From positions 1-7,467 of the forward strand of contig JBELMB010000243.1 in assembly GCA_042088665.1 (NCBI GenBank): a DNA stretch of 7,467 nucleotides, given 5' to 3'. The notes under the pieces are model-generated. The model did no database searches and was not told the origin of the DNA. It saw nothing but the letters and a program-made list of their open reading frames with translations. Both the position numbers and the translations under genes were made by a program. Below, in pieces: positions 1 through 6,878 of this stretch. This DNA is from JBELMB01 sp042088665. GTDB lineage: Bacteria > Pseudomonadota > Alphaproteobacteria > Rhodobacterales > Rhodobacteraceae. Each line of letters opens with the position of its first letter. The first letter of the stretch is position 1.

Positions 1-261
1 CGCAACCCCTTTTTTCAATCAAACAACAGTTTTTTGACAACCACATAAGAAAATAAACAAAAACAAAGGGATAAGAGGGATGTTGGGGTGAAGTCAGGGG
101 TTTCACGTGTCCCAGGGGCCCGCTTTTCGAAGGGCGCCTGAGACTCGAAACACCAGATTTTGTGATACACACAAGCTTATCCCACAAACCGTCCACAGAC
201 TCGCCAAACAGGGGCCGACACGCGGCGCAATCCGACTCGGTTTTTTGCGTCTCATCGAGAA
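1..261. other. Intergenic region with AT-rich tract
   Basis: No gene is supported. Positions 11-60 are only about a quarter G+C, with T-runs at 10-15 and 30-35 and an A-rich stretch from 47 to 67; the rest of the window is strongly GC-rich. TTGACA occurs at 34-39 on the plus strand, but no matching -10 lies at proper spacing. A TTTCGA/TCGAAA inverted repeat with a 14-nt loop sits at 125-150. Two near-matches to DnaA boxes occur at 163-171 (TGATACACA) and 177-186 (TTATCCCACA, one extra C). Confidence 0.45.
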
Positions 262-291
262 CCCTGCGAAGGGCTGACCTCTGTCAGAGCC
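262..291 (-). terminator. Two small tandem hairpins after the RTX gene, weak terminator candidate
   Basis: CTGAC-CTCT-GTCAG (274-287), with flanking GGC/GCC, and CCCT-GCGA-AGGG (262-273) lie about 50-80 nt beyond the RTX stop at 340. Neither is followed by a clear U-run on the minus strand, so termination here is only a possibility. Confidence 0.25.
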
Positions 292-339
292 GAATCCGAC
301 GACAGCCATCGACGTATCTCGGCAGCGCTTCCGCGCAGA

Positions 340-3300
340 TCAGACGAAAAGGAAGTGGTCCTGCGTGAGCAAGGCAATCTCGTCCATCGTGATATTGTCC
401 AGCCGCAGGGCTTCTTGCGTTCCCTGCCCATCCTCGTACCGAAGAGTAGACCGGTTCTGCAGGATCCCCTGCCCATTCGTGTCCTGCGTGATGGAGAGAT
501 CTGACAGATCAGAGACGCCCCAAAGGGTCAGGTCCAGCCGGTCCCCTTCCGTGAAGGGGCGGAAGTCCAGTATCCTGTCCAGCTCCCCATCAACAACAAG
601 TCGGAACGTATCTGCGCCGCTGCCGCCACTCAGGCGGGCTTTGCCATGCAGTGTGCTGTCTATCAGAAGGTCGTCACCGTCCCGACCATAAAGCTCTGTT
701 TCACCGGCCCCCACCAGCACGTCATCAAACGCGGTGCCGTGCAGGCGCTCGATGCTGTCGAAACTGTCGCCAGACGCGATGCCCGTGCTCCTCGTAGGAT
801 CCGTCATGTCTACAGTGAGCCCCAAAGCGGACAGGCCGTAGTTGACCTCGTCCCTGTTGCCGCCGCCAATATAGACGTCTGCACCATCCCCGGCAAAAAA
901 GATGTCTCGACCGCTGCCTCCGACGACGGTGTCGTCCCCAGCGCCATCGTAGACGTGGTCCTGATCGCCATCGCCTGTCTCGATCCGCTGGCCACTGTCA
1001 TCGAGCCGGTCGCCGTCCGCATCCACATAATTCGGGTCGATCCGATCCTTGCCCGAGGTGCCCGAGACAACGACCGGTGGCGTTGGTTCCGGCTCAAAGC
1101 CAAAGACCTGAGGCGTGAAGCGGTCCAGATCCGCCGTGCCGAACCCTTCGAACGCGACACTCTGGTCGGCGAAGCCCGCCACGACGCGCGTCTCCCCCTC
1201 GACCAACAGGGCGAGGCCGTCGAAATCTGTCACACCCCAGCCTGACAGGTCGACGCTGTCTTCGTCCGGGTTGAAGTCGAGGATCCGCACCGAAACCGTC
1301 TCTGCCGACAGGGCAAATATCTCTGCCCCGGCGGAGGCCTGAAGGATGAGCAGATCGTCACCTGACGGGTCATCGGGGGCAGCAAGCACAAAGCTGCCGC
1401 TTTCCGGCAGCGGCACATCTGCGCCCCATGCACCCAGAACCGTCAGGGATTGCGTACCGTAGGTCAGGCGCATTTCGCCCGACTGCACAAGCGTGATGAC
1501 CAGATCGTCCGGGTCGTCCATGCCCCAGGCCGACAGGTCGATGACGTCTTCACCCCCATGGAAATCGCGAATGGTCGTGGTGCCGCCCGTCCCGATCACA
1601 AAGGTGTCCGCGCCATAGCCGCCGATCAGCACGTCATCGCCACCACCGCCGTCCAGCGTATCGTCGCCGTCGCCACCGGACAGCAGGTTTGCACCGTCAT
1701 CTCCGGTCAGGTGATCCGCCCCGAAATTGGCAAAGAACGCGCCCCCCGCATCGACGGTGACCGTGTCGTCCAGAAGATGCGCCTGCGCGGCACTGTCGAA
1801 CGCCAGCGCGCCAAAGCGGCCCAGATGGTCAGCCCCCGCCAAAAGCACCGCCTCTGCCGCCGCATCCTGTGCCATCAGGCGAACAAGAAAGGTCACTTCG
1901 TGCGCCTCGTTCGAATACCGGTCCCGGAACACGTCACTGACGATGATGAAATCCGCGCTCTGTGTGTCATCGCCGATGGTGACGTAGCCATTCTCTCGCG
2001 CGGCATGCGCCAGTGCATCGGACGACAGGCGATACGCTAACCCGGTGCTGTCCCCCGCGCCTGCCCCGAGGAAATCGGTGTAGGTGGCGCCGAGGCTGTC
2101 CTCGACCATGCCATATAGATGCAGGTCGGTCTGCGTGCCCGCGTCAAAGTCAAAGACATAGCTCTCTTCGACCGCCTTGATGCGCGACAGCAGCGACACG
2201 TATTGCGCGGACAGCGCCTCCATCAGCGCTGCGTGGGTGAAGGACAGGTCACTGCCGCTGTGAAACGTCACGCCCGCGATGTCGAAGCCTGCGTGTGCCT
2301 CCTCGGTACCGATCTTGCGTTCCAGCAGATTGCGGACCACGCTTTCGATCCGCCGGATCTTGCCCGCGGCGAAAGACTGAAAGTCATAGCCGTAGACAGA
2401 ACCGCCTGCGCCCGGATCAGTGCTGTCATAACTGTCGGCGGCATAGCTGTAGGCCGCCTCGTCCGATTGCTGCCCCAGCATCACGCGGAACCCGGTCCCC
2501 AGCGCGCTTTCCTGCAGGACCTGAACAGGCATGACGGCCGTGTATTCCGTCACACTCAGGTATTGCGTGCTCGTCTCGCCGTCGATCTGCACCGTGTCAG
2601 CTTGTCTGCGCAGGCCGTTGCTATCCTGAGGCAGGATATCCTCCCCTTCAAGCACGACCGTTTCGCCGTTCTTCAGAGTGATGACCAATTTGTCGAAACG
2701 ATACGTCCCTGTCTCGACAGATGCGACTTTGCCGCGCAGATCGCCTTCGGCCTCCAGCCGCTCTGCGGTATCGGCGCGGTATTGCTCCCGGATCTGCGGG
2801 ACGGTTGCACCGTCGCGCACCACGATTGTGTGACCGTAGTCTTCCTGCCCGAGCGTATCGGAACTGTGCGAAAAGAAGGATCCCGCCCGATAACCGTACC
2901 CGCCAATCACCGTGAAATCGGACGAGTCGTGCTGGGAGTTGACCAGCGTGGTGCCAAGGCCAAGGGTATATCCCCCGTCAGCCGTCTGCATCCATGCACC
3001 GCCAAAGGAGATGGGGTCGATGACCCGCAAATCGGCCACGCCAAAGGCATAGAGCAGGTATTGCTGCGTCGCGATGGATGTAAAATCTTCGATCGTGTGG
3101 AACAGGCCGCTTTCCTTGCGCCGTTCCTCAAGCGTGCCGTGATCCGCATCGCCCGACCAGTAGATACCGTAGTTCGTCGACACGGACCGGTTCCCGACAA
3201 AGGTCAGGAACGGCACGTCCTGCGCGTCCAGCTGACCATTGGCATCGGCCATCTGTTCGAGCCCGTCCGGCACATCGCCCAGATCGGACAGGGTCACCGG

Positions 3301-6300
3301 GACTGAAAAAGCGCCATTCGTGTCAATCCAGAAGCCCGCGGTCGACGCATCGATCGAGGTATTCCCGACCATCTCCACCGCGTGCCCCGCCAGCCAGAAC
3401 CCCGACCCGGAGAAACCGAAATCATGCAGTGCCTCGGCGAAGTCATCCTCACGGTTCTGCGCCGCCCAGACACGGGGAAAGCCGGTCTGCATCGCCACGT
3501 TGCCCGTCCAAGTGCCGCGCTCGTTGCCCGTTTCGGTGTTGAAGGCAGAGCCAAACACGTCAAAGCTGACGTTGTTTGTCAGATCGGCGACGCTGTCGTG
3601 CTGCGCATACCCCCAGCCCGGGCTGCCCCAGACCACATTGCCCACCAGTGTGGATCCATCCGCATCGGCCCCTGTGCCGGTCTGGTGCAAGTGCAGGCTG
3701 TAGCGGCCGCGCGGGTTGATCATGTCCTCGGGCGCGGCCGTGCCGTCGAGATCGAATTCCTGCTTGGTGAATTCCTTCGCCAGATCCAGCGCCCATGCTT
3801 CACTGAAATGTCGGCTGACGGTGGCCGGGCCAAGGTCCGCCAGTGCGTCGATCTGGTCGCGCACGGTTGTCCCCGCACCGTCGACCTCTGTCGACAGGAC
3901 CTTCTCCAGATCGAAGCCCGCGGTCGAGACCGCCCAGTTCGGCTCTGCCGCGTTCAGCACGCCCAAGACTTGCGCCAGCAGCGCCACATCGCCGAGCACG
4001 GCGTTCTCGACCACCGTCCCATCGTCGAGGACAAAGCTGCGCAACCCCGTGATCGGCAGATCATCCGTCGGCAGCGCCTTGTCGGTGCGGCCAAGCCCGA
4101 GGAATCCCGCATGGCTGATCGACACGTCATCCGTATGCATCAGCATGACGTGACCCTGTTCGCTGACCCAATGCGCAGCACCCGGATCTGCGGTCCCGAA
4201 CGACGCGCCTTGCGCCACCTGATCCGCCTCTTGCGTGGCCGCCCATGACCGGATGTTCACGTTGCGGGACAGGTTGATGATGTCGATCTCGAAATCACCC
4301 GCACGATCGGCGTAGGCCTCGCCCAGCAATGTCTCGATGCTGTCCGCCGTGGCTGCACCCAGCGTTGTCTGATGCGCATCATGGTTGTGGTCAAACTTCA
4401 GCGCCGTTGCGCCGTCCTCCACCCGCTCAAACGTGATCGTTGAGCCGTCGGACGACAGCCCGGTGATCCGCAGCACTTCGTTCTGGGCCTCGTAGTCGCG
4501 GTCCCGGAAATCGCTGTGCCGCGCGGTGGTCGAGACAGAGATGACATCGCCGACGGCCCAGCCTTCCTGGCGCAGGTCCGTGGCGAAACGGATGTCCGTG
4601 TCACCGGCAGCGATATGGTCATCGGTGCTCAGATGATGGGTCTTGGCCTGCCCGGCCACCGTGACGGCCCCCTGCGCCACAAGCCCCAGCGAGAGCTGCT
4701 CGGGGTCCCAGCCATAGCGGCCCAGAACACCTGCGCCATCCTCGAAACTCCCCAGATCGCGGTAGTGATCCGGCAGAACTGCGGCGTGTTGCGACATGTC
4801 CAAGGGGCGGATCGCGATGTCGATCGTGCCATCCGTTTCATCCTCCGCGAGGATGGACAGGGTGCTCTGCCCCATCGTGCCGCCCGTGGTCGACACCAGC
4901 GTGTCTACCACCATGCGCGTGTCCGCGCCGTTCTCTGCGCTGACCTCCAGCGCACCATCGACCCGGACGATAAAGAGGTCCGGGACATAGCCGAAAGACA
5001 GACCACCCTGGGTCTCGAATGCTTCGCGGAGGGACACCGGCAGGTCGGTCAGGTCGCCATCGGCCACGGCCCGGCTCAGCACACCATGCCAATGGCCAAG
5101 GAATTGTTCATAGTGACTGCCGGCGCCGGGTGTGCCCAGATCATATGTGACGCTGTGCTGGTTCTGGATATGCACCAGCGCTGCATCTGTCGGAATGACA
5201 GAGTAGTCCCCCGCCGTCCCGCCCCAGGTGAGCGGATCGAACCAGTCACCGCTTTGCACCGATTGCTGCGACGGCAGCACGGTATCAGGGGTTCCATCAC
5301 CATTCAGATCGGTGCTGCCATCCCCAACCGGCAGAAAGAGACCCCCCCCGCCTTGCCCAACGTCATGACCTGCGGACGCGCCCATGTGCGCCATTGGGGC
5401 CATGACCAAAGAGACCGTCGGAGTAAAGGAACTGCCCGCGTAACCGGACACCACGACCACCTCTGCTGTCGCTTCGGCGCTCTCGAGCGTGCCGTCGGAA
5501 TAGCTGTAGCTGACAGGCAACCGTGCGCCGCCCGCACCCGCTTGCGCCTCGATCAGCACGTCTGCGTCCGTCAGCACCGCGGAAAGACCCGGCGCTTCAC
5601 CGAAGGAAACAGCGCCCAGTTCGAGCGCGTCGCCCTCGGCATCATGCGCCAGACCGATAAGGTCGCCGAGATCGACAGAGACCGTCTGCCCGGCAAACAG
5701 CGACAGGTTGACCCCGCCATCGCCCATGGCCACCGGGGCGGTGTTGACGTCCTGCGCAAAACCGAAGGTGCTGTCGATCTTGTCTGCCTGCACTTCGAAA
5801 CGGTCCTCGACCGCGCCGTCTCGCGTCACCTGAACCTCGACACGGGTCTGGTTGACGTTGTTGGGCAGGCGCGACGCGGTGTACCAGACTTCGCCGCCGA
5901 TCAGTTCGAAACTGCCCCGACCATCGATCACCAGCGGTGCGGAGCCGTTCAGCGTTTGCAAGGCGCCGACCGGATCGTCCTGCTGCGTCAGCGCCACCGC
6001 GGAAAAGGACTGTCCGTCTCGAAGCGTCGTGATCAGGTAGCGCTGATCCTGCAGCGCTTCGGCCTGGTCGACGAACAGCGTGCGCACCCCGTTCTGGGCG
6101 TCGAAATGGCTGGCGTCCTCGAACCCGAACTGCAATGCGCCAAGCTCCGCCATCGTTGCGGATAGATTGGTGATGGTGATCTGTCCCGCGGCGGTCAGAG
6201 TGGCGGTCGCCTTCCCGCCGAGGATGTCAAAGGTCAGGCCATGTGTCAGAATGCGACCGTCCAGCAGCCTGTCCCCGATCGACAGACCATCGATCGACGT

Positions 6301-6495
6301 GACCATCAGCGTCTGCGGCGCCCCATCGGTGTTTGGATCATGGTCAATCGTGACCGAGAACGAGACAGCGCCGTCGCCTCCCAATTGGAACAGGCCGTCG
6401 TTTTCCTGCCAAACACCATCCACCAAGCCGAAGACGGTGTTTTTCTTGCCGGGGCGGATATTGAAAAGGAACCCCTGAAACGCGGTGCCTACCAT
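340..6495 (-). CDS. Giant secreted RTX protein with G8 domain and CEMIP-like beta-helix (putative type I secretion substrate)
   Basis: The product has 2,051 residues. I chose ATG at 6495 because GAAGG lies 9 nt upstream; an in-frame TTG at 6504 touches that site and is unlikely. There is no N-terminal signal peptide and no cysteine, and the composition is acidic, as in RTX exoproteins. Domains in order: unrecognised 1-250; Ig/cadherin-like 251-350 starting NTAPVA; Ca-type loop D396-D404; G8 about 413-550 (WFDPLTWGG at 418); a beta-barrel-like link containing GWAVGDVISVS; right-handed beta-helix about 735-1200 with GLGRTDK (800-806) and GRYSLHLH (930-937), resembling GRYPIHFH of CEMIP/TMEM2; unrecognised about 1205-1590; RTX blocks 1592-1632 and 1841-1964; three DF/DLS/WG modules; tail DHFLFV. 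Known of the families: RTX repeats bind Ca2+ after export by type I systems, and animal G8/beta-helix proteins handle hyaluronan. Inferred: extracellular polysaccharide binding or cleavage, or adhesion. The gene is confident; the substrate is unknown. Confidence 0.95.
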   Translation of the reverse strand: MVGTAFQGFLFNIRPGKKNTVFGLVDGVWQENDGLFQLGGDGAVSFSVTIDHDPNTDGAPQTLMVTSIDGLSIGDRLLDGRILTHGLTFDILGGKATATLTAAGQITITNLSATMAELGALQFGFEDASHFDAQNGVRTLFVDQAEALQDQRYLITTLRDGQSFSAVALTQQDDPVGALQTLNGSAPLVIDGRGSFELIGGEVWYTASRLPNNVNQTRVEVQVTRDGAVEDRFEVQADKIDSTFGFAQDVNTAPVAMGDGGVNLSLFAGQTVSVDLGDLIGLAHDAEGDALELGAVSFGEAPGLSAVLTDADVLIEAQAGAGGARLPVSYSYSDGTLESAEATAEVVVVSGYAGSSFTPTVSLVMAPMAHMGASAGHDVGQGGGGLFLPVGDGSTDLNGDGTPDTVLPSQQSVQSGDWFDPLTWGGTAGDYSVIPTDAALVHIQNQHSVTYDLGTPGAGSHYEQFLGHWHGVLSRAVADGDLTDLPVSLREAFETQGGLSFGYVPDLFIVRVDGALEVSAENGADTRMVVDTLVSTTGGTMGQSTLSILAEDETDGTIDIAIRPLDMSQHAAVLPDHYRDLGSFEDGAGVLGRYGWDPEQLSLGLVAQGAVTVAGQAKTHHLSTDDHIAAGDTDIRFATDLRQEGWAVGDVISVSTTARHSDFRDRDYEAQNEVLRITGLSSDGSTITFERVEDGATALKFDHNHDAHQTTLGAATADSIETLLGEAYADRAGDFEIDIINLSRNVNIRSWAATQEADQVAQGASFGTADPGAAHWVSEQGHVMLMHTDDVSISHAGFLGLGRTDKALPTDDLPITGLRSFVLDDGTVVENAVLGDVALLAQVLGVLNAAEPNWAVSTAGFDLEKVLSTEVDGAGTTVRDQIDALADLGPATVSRHFSEAWALDLAKEFTKQEFDLDGTAAPEDMINPRGRYSLHLHQTGTGADADGSTLVGNVVWGSPGWGYAQHDSVADLTNNVSFDVFGSAFNTETGNERGTWTGNVAMQTGFPRVWAAQNREDDFAEALHDFGFSGSGFWLAGHAVEMVGNTSIDASTAGFWIDTNGAFSVPVTLSDLGDVPDGLEQMADANGQLDAQDVPFLTFVGNRSVSTNYGIYWSGDADHGTLEERRKESGLFHTIEDFTSIATQQYLLYAFGVADLRVIDPISFGGAWMQTADGGYTLGLGTTLVNSQHDSSDFTVIGGYGYRAGSFFSHSSDTLGQEDYGHTIVVRDGATVPQIREQYRADTAERLEAEGDLRGKVASVETGTYRFDKLVITLKNGETVVLEGEDILPQDSNGLRRQADTVQIDGETSTQYLSVTEYTAVMPVQVLQESALGTGFRVMLGQQSDEAAYSYAADSYDSTDPGAGGSVYGYDFQSFAAGKIRRIESVVRNLLERKIGTEEAHAGFDIAGVTFHSGSDLSFTHAALMEALSAQYVSLLSRIKAVEESYVFDFDAGTQTDLHLYGMVEDSLGATYTDFLGAGAGDSTGLAYRLSSDALAHAARENGYVTIGDDTQSADFIIVSDVFRDRYSNEAHEVTFLVRLMAQDAAAEAVLLAGADHLGRFGALAFDSAAQAHLLDDTVTVDAGGAFFANFGADHLTGDDGANLLSGGDGDDTLDGGGGDDVLIGGYGADTFVIGTGGTTTIRDFHGGEDVIDLSAWGMDDPDDLVITLVQSGEMRLTYGTQSLTVLGAWGADVPLPESGSFVLAAPDDPSGDDLLILQASAGAEIFALSAETVSVRILDFNPDEDSVDLSGWGVTDFDGLALLVEGETRVVAGFADQSVAFEGFGTADLDRFTPQVFGFEPEPTPPVVVSGTSGKDRIDPNYVDADGDRLDDSGQRIETGDGDQDHVYDGAGDDTVVGGSGRDIFFAGDGADVYIGGGNRDEVNYGLSALGLTVDMTDPTRSTGIASGDSFDSIERLHGTAFDDVLVGAGETELYGRDGDDLLIDSTLHGKARLSGGSGADTFRLVVDGELDRILDFRPFTEGDRLDLTLWGVSDLSDLSITQDTNGQGILQNRSTLRYEDGQGTQEALRLDNITMDEIALLTQDHFLFV
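496..618 (-). repeat. DF/DLS/WG module, copy 3 (residues 1960-2000)
   Basis: The copy runs GADTF, then RILDF (1974-1978), then GDRLDLTLWGVSDLSDL with W1992. It is the last folded unit before the C-terminal secretion tail (about 2001-2051, ending DHFLFV). 'RILDF' is identical in copies 2 and 3. Confidence 0.75.
604..975 (-). repeat. Second, interrupted RTX block (residues 1841-1964)
   Basis: RTX-type repeats resume after a PEPTPP linker (1802-1807) and a DADGDRLDD calcium-type loop (1825-1833). They include GDGDQDHVYDGAGDD, GGSGRDIFFAGDGADVYIGGGNRD, GTAFDDVLVGAGE, GRDGDDLLID and GGSGADTF. Between 1886 and 1920 they are broken by a 'YGLSALGLTVDM...SGDSFDSIERLHG' segment, a spacer commonly seen in marine RTX proteins ('GVTVNL...GD...SIEN..G'). 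Several repeats are degenerate, so fewer Ca2+ sites are expected here than the length suggests. Confidence 0.85.
1213..1329 (-). repeat. DF/DLS/WG module, copy 2 (residues 1723-1761)
   Basis: The copy runs GAEIF, then RILDF (1737-1741), then EDSVDLSGWGVTDFDGL with W1753. It lacks a preceding GGxGxD repeat, and 'GAEIF' replaces 'GADTF', so it looks like a duplicated module that has lost its calcium-binding leader. Confidence 0.7.
1501..1614 (-). repeat. DF/DLS/WG module, copy 1 (residues 1628-1665)
   Basis: The copy runs GADTF, then IRDF (1642-1645), then EDVIDLSAWGMDDPDDL with W1657. This is the post-RTX segment typical of serralysin-type C-terminal domains ('GADTF...I.DF..GED.IDLS'). The same order recurs twice downstream. 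Confidence 0.75.
1600..1722 (-). repeat. First RTX nonapeptide block (residues 1592-1632)
   Basis: Tandem glycine/aspartate nonapeptides follow the GGxGxDxUx pattern: GADHLTGDD, GANLLSGGD, GDDTLDGGG, GDDVLIGGY, GADTFVIG. Known of the family: each pair of repeats forms a parallel beta-roll turn that binds Ca2+ outside the cell and drives folding after type I secretion. The block passes directly into the first DF/DLS/WG module. Confidence 0.9.
2896..4293 (-). other. CEMIP-like right-handed beta-helix in the giant RTX protein (residues about 735-1200)
   Basis: Short repeated strands with N-containing turns stack through this segment: NLSRNVNIRSW (741-751), HVMLMHTDDVSISHAGFLGLG, GNVVWGSPGWGY, NNVSFDVFGSAF, GNVAMQTGF, VGNTSIDASTAGFWI, VGNRSVSTNYGIYW and TTLVNSQ/DFTVIGG (near 1193). 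The order 'LSRNV.I' then 'GRYSLHLH' then 'GNVAMQTG' and 'GFWI' follows G8-associated beta-helices of CEMIP/TMEM2 type, where the counterparts are 'LTRNI.I', 'GRYPIHFH' and 'FWI'. The family includes hyaluronan-binding and hyaluronan-degrading proteins, but I cannot confirm that any catalytic residue is kept. About 120 residues are inserted between GLGRTDK and GRYSLHLH. Confidence 0.65.
4846..5259 (-). other. G8 domain in the giant RTX protein (residues about 413-550)
   Basis: The domain begins near the sequence SGDWFDPLTWGG, with W418 and the W.(D/S)P.TWGG pattern that starts G8 domains. The strand 'ALVHIQNQHSVTYDL' follows, matching the G8 core 'V.I..g..V.ld', and later strands run through 'DGALEVSAENGADTRM' and 'STLSIL'. 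In animals G8 is found in CEMIP, TMEM2 and fibrocystin-like proteins and sits before a beta-helix; the same order is seen here. A longer than usual loop appears between the first strands and 'GALEV', containing histidines and acidic residues. The domain limits are approximate. Confidence 0.7.
5437..5745 (-). other. Ig/cadherin-like domain in the giant RTX protein (residues 251-350)
   Basis: The segment opens with NTAPVA, the usual first strand of tandem cadherin/Big-type beta-sandwich domains in bacterial surface and RTX proteins. It continues with alternating hydrophobic strands (VSVDLGDLIGLAHDAEGD, then LPVSYSYSDGTLES) and closes with AEVVVVSG. The middle 'DAEGDAL' and the late 'YSYSDG' match the pattern in which D..GD and Y...DG residues close the sandwich. 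Such domains act as spacers or calcium-stiffened stalks. The fold assignment is by pattern only. Confidence 0.6.
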
Positions 6496-6504
6496 GTCTG
6501 TCAA

Positions 6505-6509
6505 CCTTC
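6505..6509 (-). promoter_or_regulatory. Ribosome binding site of the giant RTX gene
   Basis: The minus strand reads GAAGG here, 9 nt before ATG at 6495. This spacing suits the ATG and rules against the in-frame TTG at 6504, which begins directly after the GAAGG. Confidence 0.6.
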
Positions 6510-6569
6510 GAGATCAATTCTTTCAGTCTGACAACCCAGGCAACCCAACCCGGCAGCATTGAAAACAGT

Positions 6570-6584
6570 GCAAGAATGCCTTGC
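6570..6584. repeat. Short inverted repeat in the RTX leader
   Basis: GCAAG-AATGC-CTTGC is a perfect dyad with 5-nt arms about 75 nt upstream of the RTX start. It is short enough to arise by chance, but it falls in the same leader as the stronger dyads. Confidence 0.2.
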
Positions 6585-6627
6585 CGCGCACCACCCAGTT
6601 GCACGGATCAAAGCCCAAAGCGGTCGG

Positions 6628-6645
6628 CCCGTGACGCATCACGGG
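6628..6645. repeat. Inverted repeat, 7-bp stem with 4-nt loop
   Basis: CCCGTGA-CGCA-TCACGGG is a perfect hairpin about 130 nt upstream of the RTX start. It has no T-run on either side, so it does not look like a standard intrinsic terminator. It could be a leader-RNA structure or a protein-binding dyad. Confidence 0.4.
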
Positions 6646-6878
6646 ACCTCGTGTGTTCAGTAGCGCCGTCCGGCACGAAGGTGCGCAGGCAGCAGGGCCC
6701 GGCGCGCGCTGTGCCGAGACCCTTGTTCCACCAGCGCAAAAGCCAATGTGCTTGTGTTCCGGCAGTTTGGCGCGGCACCAGAGGGGCGACGCGCCAGCGC
6801 GATAAGATCCCGCAGCAGCCCCCACTGCCGCGACACCCATTGCAGAACGATCCTAAGCCGATTCTCCATCATGGGTTA

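Noticed and set aside
604..1722. Gly/Asp repeats as a CRISPR array or DNA tandem repeat
   Set aside because: The periodicity is in the protein (9 residues) and the DNA copies differ; there are no identical repeats with unique spacers.
2119..3306. A 395-codon open frame on the plus strand
   Set aside because: Also antisense to the RTX gene, with no ribosome binding site or recognisable motif; its composition is that of a shadow frame.
4516..6165. A 549-codon open frame on the plus strand
   Set aside because: It lies wholly opposite the RTX gene. Its product is rich in Arg, His and Gln with no domain pattern, as expected of an antisense shadow in GC-rich DNA with strong third-position bias.
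6502..6504. TTG as the RTX start codon
   Set aside because: It directly abuts GAAGG, leaving no spacing for a ribosome, whereas ATG at 6495 has a spacing of 9 nt.
6568..6590. Possible sigma-54 promoter on the minus strand (GGCA...TTGCA)
   Set aside because: The distance between GG and GC is 12 nt instead of the required 10.
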